Positions 59,858 through 64,000 of a DNA stretch of 64,000 nucleotides are shown one piece after another (within the stretch, counting starts at the first letter, position 1; each line of letters starts with the position of its first letter). The translations under genes were made by a program, and so were the position numbers. Location: the NCBI GenBank assembly GCA_963755815.1, contig CAVWLF010000004.1, positions 32,832-96,831 on the forward strand, read 5' to 3'. The notes under the pieces are model-generated. The model was not told the DNA's origin. It worked only from the letters and a program-made list of their open reading frames with translations, and searched no databases. The DNA comes from Palsa-506 sp963755815 (lineage in GTDB: Bacteria > Actinomycetota > Actinomycetes > Streptosporangiales > Streptosporangiaceae).

Positions 59858-59871
59858 GCTAGAAGTCTAGC
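59858..59871. promoter_or_regulatory. MarR-type palindromic operator
   Basis: GCTAGA and TCTAGC are perfect arms around a 2-base centre, within the 103-base region between the ester cyclase and MarR starts. On the minus strand it overlaps a -35-like TTGCTA, with TGTTAC 18 bases on. On the plus strand it lies just upstream of the MarR -10. Occupancy could control both genes. Confidence 0.6.
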
Positions 59872-59886
59872 AATCAGAATCCAAGC

Positions 59887-59892
59887 TAAAAT
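59887..59892 (+). promoter_or_regulatory. -10 element of the leaderless MarR promoter
   Basis: TAAAAT ends six bases before the MarR ATG at 59899, so transcription would begin at or next to the A of the start codon. No ribosome-binding site is present, consistent with a leaderless mRNA. Confidence 0.6.
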
Positions 59893-59898
59893 GCTGCG

Positions 59899-60534
59899 AT
59901 GACAGAGATCTCGACCATCCGGATGCCCGCCGGCTTCGAGCGTGAGTTCCCGGGCGCCAGCCGATCGGCGAGCGAGGTCGCGGTGAACCTGGCCCGGGCC
60001 CAGCTGGCACTGATCACCGAGGTCGAGCGCCCGGCTCGCGAGGCGCACGGGCTGTCAGCCAGCGCGTTCCAGGTCCTCGCCATTCTCGACGGCGCCGGCG
60101 AGCCGCTCCCGGGGCACGTCATCGCCGAGCGACTGCTCGTCAGCAGCGCCAGCATGACCTCCCTGGTCGATACCCTCGAACGCCGCGGTTTGGTCGAACG
60201 TCACCCGCACCCCACCGACCGGCGCAAGGTCCTGATTTACCTCACCGCCGACGCGCAGCGGATAGCCGATCAGCAGCTGCCCGCCCTGCACGCGGTCCTC
60301 GCCCAGGCGATCAGCACCCTGGCCGAGGACGACCGCGAGCACCTGCTCACCTCGCTGACCACGATCCGGGCCCGGGTGAGCCAGATAGCGAGCCAGCCAC
60401 TGCCGCCCGCGAATGCCCGGCGCGGCGTGAGCAGCCAACGCCCCGGGGCAGGCCCGGACCAGGCGCTCCCCGAACGGGCAGCCACGATATCTTCCCGGGA
60501 GAACGACCGCTCCCGCGCCCAGGAGGCACCGTGA
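59899..60534 (+). CDS. MarR-family transcriptional regulator
   Basis: 211 residues. A winged-helix core (about 45-125) holds VIAERLLVSSASMTSLVDTL (recognition region), a wing ERHPHPTDRRKVLIYLT, and a disordered Arg/Pro-rich tail from about 165. The start follows a leaderless promoter, and a palindrome sits upstream. Its TGA overlaps the GTG of the DUF1348 gene, so the two are co-translated. It likely represses itself and the divergent ester cyclase-like gene. Confidence 0.9.
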   Translation: MTEISTIRMPAGFEREFPGASRSASEVAVNLARAQLALITEVERPAREAHGLSASAFQVLAILDGAGEPLPGHVIAERLLVSSASMTSLVDTLERRGLVERHPHPTDRRKVLIYLTADAQRIADQQLPALHAVLAQAISTLAEDDREHLLTSLTTIRARVSQIASQPLPPANARRGVSSQRPGAGPDQALPERAATISSRENDRSRAQEAP

Positions 60535-60989
60535 ACCCGCGCCCGCCGTTCCCGCCCTTCACCGAGGAGACCGCGCGGCAGAAGGTGCAGGCTGCCGAGG
60601 ATGCCTGGAACACCCGCGAGCCGGAGCGGGTGGCGCTCGCCTATACCGAGGACTCGGTCTGGCGCAACCGGGACGAGTTCGTCACCGGGCGGGCGGGCAT
60701 CGTCGAGTTCCTGCGGCGGAAGTGGAGCCGCGAGCTCGACTATGCACTGCGCAAGGAACTGTGGAGTTTCGACGGTAACCGCATCGCCGTCCGCTTCCAG
60801 TATGAGAGCCATAACTCCCGCGGTCAGTGGTTCCGCAGCTACGGCAACGAGCTGTGGGAGTTCACCGGGGAAGGCCTGATGCGCAGGCGCGAGGCCAGCA
60901 TCAACGACCTGGCCATTAACGAGGCGGACCGGCGGATCCACGGCCCGCGGCCAGCGGGCGAGCGTGGCGCGCCCTTCCCGCTGCGCTGA
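60531..60989 (+). CDS. DUF1348 (SnoaL-like) protein
   Basis: 152 residues: FTEETARQKVQAAEDAWNTR, YTEDSVWRNRDEFVTGR and a WFRSYGNELWEFTGEGLM segment identify DUF1348, an NTF2-like fold of unknown function. The GTG start overlaps the MarR stop (GTGA). With the ester cyclase on the other side, one MarR protein may control two NTF2-like proteins. Confidence 0.87.
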   Translation: MNPRPPFPPFTEETARQKVQAAEDAWNTREPERVALAYTEDSVWRNRDEFVTGRAGIVEFLRRKWSRELDYALRKELWSFDGNRIAVRFQYESHNSRGQWFRSYGNELWEFTGEGLMRRREASINDLAINEADRRIHGPRPAGERGAPFPLR

Positions 60990-61026
60990 GCGAAGCCCGT
61001 GGTCGCAGGCCGGAACGGCGGTAGCA

Positions 61027-61051
61027 GCCCGGCGCCCCTCGGCGTCCGGGC
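61027..61051. terminator. Hairpin between DUF1348 and chromate transporter genes
   Basis: GCCCGGCGCC pairs with GGCGTCCGGGC (one bulged T) around CCTC. It lies in the 63-base gap between two convergent stops and ends one base before the transporter stop. There is no T tract. Confidence 0.5.
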
Positions 61052-61052
61052 G

Positions 61053-62294
61053 TCAGTGGCCGACCGGGGCGCCGGCCAGGGCGGCGATGATGCCCAGGCC
61101 GCCGGAACACAGCAGCGCGGTGACAATGCCCCGGCGCAGGGCCAGTAGCCAGGCGGCGGCCAGCAGCAGGAGGCCCGCCTGCCAGAGGTGGGCGAGTTCC
61201 AGGCCGAGCGGGATGGCCGCCCCGGCGATCGCCCCGATGGCCGCCGAACCGGCCCCGGACAGGAAAGCCTGGGCGCGGTCGCTGGACCGGAGGCGGCCGA
61301 GGTGATCGCCACCGGCGATGACGAATACGAACGACGGCAGGAACGCGATCAGCGTCGCGAGCAGCCCGCCGCCGATCCCCGCGGCGGCGTAACCGACGAC
61401 GGCGACGGTCAGGACCACCGGACCCGGGGTGACCTGGCCCAGGGCGACCGCGTTGAGGAACTGCGCGCCGGTCATCCAGTGATAGGTGACGACGGCGTCG
61501 TGCTGCATCAGCGGGATGATCACGAAGCCGCCGCCGAACGACAGCGCGCCTACCTTGATCGCTACCCAGGCCAGCGCGCCGATGCCGCCGGCCGCGAGCG
61601 CCGGCCCGGCCAGGCTTGACCCGGCCAGGCTGGGCCCGGCGAGGAAAGGAAGCCCGCCGAGCGCTCCCCGGGCCGGAAGATCGCCCGCCACTCCCCCGGG
61701 CGGCCGGCCGCCGCCGGAATGCAGGTGAAGGGCGACCTCGGTCAGGCCGCAGGCCAGCAGGACCGCCACCACGAAGGGGCCGGCGGTGGCCGAGGCCACC
61801 GCGCCAGCGGCGAAATAGGCCAGCCATCTCACCCGGGCGGCGCGGCTTGCGGTCATGCGCTTCCGGCTGGCGGGCAGCAGGCTGACTGCCGCCTGCAGCG
61901 CTACCGCGGGCACGGCGGCGCCGGCCCCGGCCGCGGCGCCCTGCACCCACAGCGGCGGGCTGCCCGCCAGGAACAGCGCGGACAGCCCGAGGATGATGAT
62001 CAGCCCGGGGACGATGAAGCACACCCCGCCGAGCACCGCCCCGGCGGGCCCGCGGAGCTTCCAGGCGCAGAAGATCGCCAGCTGGGTGGAGGCCGGGCCC
62101 GGCAGCAGGGTGGTAGCGGCGATGCCGTCCTCGAACTCGCTGGCCGAGAGCCACTTCCGGTTATCCACGCACAGGGCGCGGAGCAGCACGATGTGCGCCG
62201 GCGGCCCGCCGAACCCGGTGATCCCCATCCGGGCCCACTGGCCCGCGATCGTGGCCAGCGGAACCCGCCCGGTCGCAGGCCCTGGCTCAGCCAT
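61053..62294 (-). CDS. chrA: Chromate efflux transporter (CHR family)
   Basis: 413 residues with two CHR domains. The N-terminal copy has GITGFGGPPAHI (about 23-34) and LLPGPASTQLAI (about 62-73); the C-terminal copy has KVGALSFGGGFVIIPLMQ and ALGQVTPGPVVLTVAVVGY, the family's paired FGG and PGP motifs. It exports chromate, or is a homologue with another anion. The central loop contains a short LAGPSLAGSSLAGPA repeat. ATG 62294 has only GGTG upstream; GTG 62315 is an alternative. Confidence 0.88.
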   Translation of the reverse strand: MAEPGPATGRVPLATIAGQWARMGITGFGGPPAHIVLLRALCVDNRKWLSASEFEDGIAATTLLPGPASTQLAIFCAWKLRGPAGAVLGGVCFIVPGLIIILGLSALFLAGSPPLWVQGAAAGAGAAVPAVALQAAVSLLPASRKRMTASRAARVRWLAYFAAGAVASATAGPFVVAVLLACGLTEVALHLHSGGGRPPGGVAGDLPARGALGGLPFLAGPSLAGSSLAGPALAAGGIGALAWVAIKVGALSFGGGFVIIPLMQHDAVVTYHWMTGAQFLNAVALGQVTPGPVVLTVAVVGYAAAGIGGGLLATLIAFLPSFVFVIAGGDHLGRLRSSDRAQAFLSGAGSAAIGAIAGAAIPLGLELAHLWQAGLLLLAAAWLLALRRGIVTALLCSGGLGIIAALAGAPVGH

Positions 62295-62463
62295 CACCGG
62301 CCCGGTCCGCCCCACCCGGGCCGGCGCCCGTTACCGCGCCGGTGACCGCGTAATCCAGGCGACCGATCATGCCGCGATCCTGCCATGCGCCGGCCCCGGA
62401 ATGAGGCCGGCCAGAGCTGTGACAGGGTTAGCGAGGGGGCCATCACGACCGGAGGACCCGAAT

Positions 62464-62946
62464 ATGGCCAAGACGCCAGAGGTAGGAACGATCGCGCCCG
62501 ATTTCACCCTGCCGGGAGTACTGGTCTCGGGCGGAACGGCTGAGCGCGGGGACTACGCGCTGTCAGCGCAGCGCGGCAAGCCGGTGGTGCTGGCCTTCTA
62601 CCCCGGCGACAACACCTCGGTCTGCACGAAGCAGCTGTGCTCCTACACCTCGGGCCTGGACAGCTTCACCGGCCTCGGCGCCACCGTCTGGGGCATCAGC
62701 CCGCAGGACGTGGACAGCCACGAGGCGTTCGCCCGCAAGTACGATCTCGGCTTCCCGCTGCTGGCCGACACCGGCCGGACGGTGACCCGGCAGTACGGCA
62801 TCGGCCTCGGCGGGGCCGGCCTGCGCCGGTCGGTCTTCGTGATCGACGCCGAGGGCGTGCTCCGGTGGAAGCACGTGACGCTTGTCGGCCTGACGTTCCC
62901 GAAGCCGGAGACCATCACCGCGCAGCTGGCCGCACTAGCCGCCTGA
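62464..62946 (+). CDS. Bcp-type peroxiredoxin
   Basis: A thiol peroxidase of 160 residues: APDFTLPG (11-18), PVVLAFYPGDNTSVCTKQLC with peroxidatic Cys54 and a second Cys59 five residues on (the atypical 2-Cys BCP pattern), then GISPQDVDSHEAFARKYDLG. It reduces organic peroxides and hydrogen peroxide in the cytosol. ATG 62464 with GGAGG 8 bases upstream; the open frame extends much further but lacks family sequence. Single gene. Confidence 0.92.
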   Translation: MAKTPEVGTIAPDFTLPGVLVSGGTAERGDYALSAQRGKPVVLAFYPGDNTSVCTKQLCSYTSGLDSFTGLGATVWGISPQDVDSHEAFARKYDLGFPLLADTGRTVTRQYGIGLGGAGLRRSVFVIDAEGVLRWKHVTLVGLTFPKPETITAQLAALAA

Positions 62947-62974
62947 ACCGAGCGCGCCCTGACAGGATCACGGC

Positions 62975-63970
62975 ATGAGAATCCTGATCATGGGCGGCAC
63001 CAGGTTCGTCGGCCGGCATATCACGCAGGCCGCCATCGACGGCGGGCATGACGTGACCCTGTTCCACCGCGGCCAGACCGGCCCGGACCTGTTTCCCGCG
63101 GCCGGTCAGCTGCGCGGCGACCGCAACAGCGAGGGCGACCTGGCCGCGCTGCGCGGCGGCCAGTGGGACGCGACCGTCGACGTCAACGCCTACCTGCCGC
63201 GGCAGGTCCGGGCGCTGGCCGGGGTGCTGGACGGCCGCGGCGGCCACCAGCTCTTCATCTCGACGACCTCGGTCTACCGCACCCCGGTCGCATCCGGCTT
63301 CGGCGAGAACGCCCCGCTGATCGAGCTCGCCGAGCCCATCGCGGAGGAGTTCACGCTGGAAAACTACGGCGGCCTCAAGGTGGCCTGCGAGCGCGCCGTG
63401 CTGGAACTGCACGGACCGGGCAGCACGGTGATCCGGCCGACCTACGTGATCGGCCCGCACGACTACAGCGGCCGGTTCACCTGGTGGGTGAACCGGATCG
63501 CCCGCGGCGGCGAGGTACTGGCGCCCGGCGACGCGGACGATCCGATCCAGGTCATCGACGCCCGCGACATGGCCAGCTGGGCGGTGTCGCTGCTGGAGAA
63601 CTCGGCGCCCGGCATCTTTCACGCGGTCAGCCCGCCGCCGCCGTTCGGCTTCGGCCAGCTGCTGGAGGCGATCGCGGCGCGGGTCGCGCCGCCCGGCACC
63701 ACGCTGACCTGGGTGGGCAAGGACTACCTGCTGGCCAGCGGCCTGGACGATGCGGCCCTGCCGCTGTGGCCCGGCGGCGACAGCGAAAGCGACATTAACG
63801 CGGCCAGCCCCGCCGCTGCCCTGGCCGCGGGACTCGCCCCCCGCCCGCTCAGCCAGAGCATCGACGAGATCCGCGCCGCTGAGCAGCACTCCCCCGCCGC
63901 CAGCCCGGACGGCGTGGGCCTGGCCCCGGAACGCGAGGCCGAGCTGCTGGCCGGCTGGGCCCGCCGCTAG
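62975..63970 (+). CDS. NAD-dependent epimerase/dehydratase (extended SDR)
   Basis: 331 residues. The nucleotide loop is MGGTRFVGRHI (6-16, GGxxxxG variant). STTSVYRTP and NYGGLKVACE give the Ser/Tyr/Lys catalytic set (Tyr and Lys spaced by three), and VIRPTYVIGPHDYSGRF is the conserved strand after it. Substrate probably a nucleotide-sugar or related reduced compound. Found 28 bases after the peroxiredoxin gene and possibly co-transcribed. Only 30 bases without features follow before the window ends. Confidence 0.88.
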   Translation: MRILIMGGTRFVGRHITQAAIDGGHDVTLFHRGQTGPDLFPAAGQLRGDRNSEGDLAALRGGQWDATVDVNAYLPRQVRALAGVLDGRGGHQLFISTTSVYRTPVASGFGENAPLIELAEPIAEEFTLENYGGLKVACERAVLELHGPGSTVIRPTYVIGPHDYSGRFTWWVNRIARGGEVLAPGDADDPIQVIDARDMASWAVSLLENSAPGIFHAVSPPPPFGFGQLLEAIAARVAPPGTTLTWVGKDYLLASGLDDAALPLWPGGDSESDINAASPAAALAAGLAPRPLSQSIDEIRAAEQHSPAASPDGVGLAPEREAELLAGWARR

Positions 63971-64000
63971 ACCGGCGCAGAAAACCCGGCCGCCGGCGGC

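Noticed and set aside
61590..61660. Direct repeats CCCGGCCAGGCT in the chromate transporter
   Set aside because: They only encode the short LAG-rich linker between the two CHR domains; ordinary low-complexity coding sequence.
1..64000. tRNA, rRNA and CRISPR arrays
   Set aside because: No cloverleaf with a GGTTCGA-type arm, rRNA core sequence or regularly spaced identical repeats was noticed on reading both strands.

Overview
The window is very GC-rich DNA with frequent GTG starts, many ATGA/GTGA stop-start overlaps, F420-type luciferase-like oxidoreductases, actinobacterial P450s and secreted WNGxW-repeat proteins. It therefore comes from a high-GC actinomycete, probably a soil Streptosporangiales/Streptomyces-like lineage; the species cannot be fixed from sequence alone. 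No rRNA, tRNA, CRISPR array, intact transposase, integrase or phage gene was seen.

Layout. 1-7.4 kb: end of an unknown gene, a PaaG-like enoyl-CoA isomerase/hydratase coupled to an MFS exporter, an archaeal-type prolyl-tRNA synthetase, a large cyclase-STAND-TPR signalling protein and a DUF4287/DUF5655 protein. 7.4-19.1 kb: a catabolic island. A minus-strand set (LLM oxidoreductase, FAH-family hydrolase/isomerase, class III extradiol dioxygenase, semialdehyde dehydrogenase) resembles the homoprotocatechuate meta-cleavage route and starts at a promoter overlapped by a palindrome. Beside it lie an acetoacetate-decarboxylase-like gene, a glutamine-synthetase-like ligase, a P450, an amino-acid permease, and an amidohydrolase translationally coupled to a second P450. 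19.2-46.9 kb: ordinary housekeeping and accessory genes (amidotransferase, SDR-MarR pair, PLP decarboxylase, patatin, DUF998, BKACE, MBL-fold, DeoR-MFS pair, GH15, methyltransferases, GrpB, a phosphoesterase-YVTN propeller fusion, XRE-cupin regulator, AlkZ-like protein, YbaK, AlaA-like aminotransferase, P-loop kinase).

46.9-59.4 kb is the unusual part. A 1.4 kb strip of gene remnants, ending in a copy of the aminotransferase 3' end, is followed by two head-to-tail copies of a 5.09 kb unit. Each copy carries a zinc-ribbon/SHOCT protein and a DUF2252 protein on the minus strand and a divergent FtsX-like permease. By eye the copies differ at about 14 single bases. After the second copy comes about 420 bases in which C is almost absent from the plus strand, then a short stretch with two mutually exclusive hairpins.

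59.4-64 kb: an ester-cyclase-like protein divergent from a MarR regulator (leaderless promoter, palindromic operator), a DUF1348 protein, a chromate transporter, a Bcp-type peroxiredoxin and an NAD-dependent epimerase.

Starts were moved inward from the longest open frame wherever a ribosome-binding site, a promoter, or family homology required it. Family names are from recognition of motifs, not from a database search.
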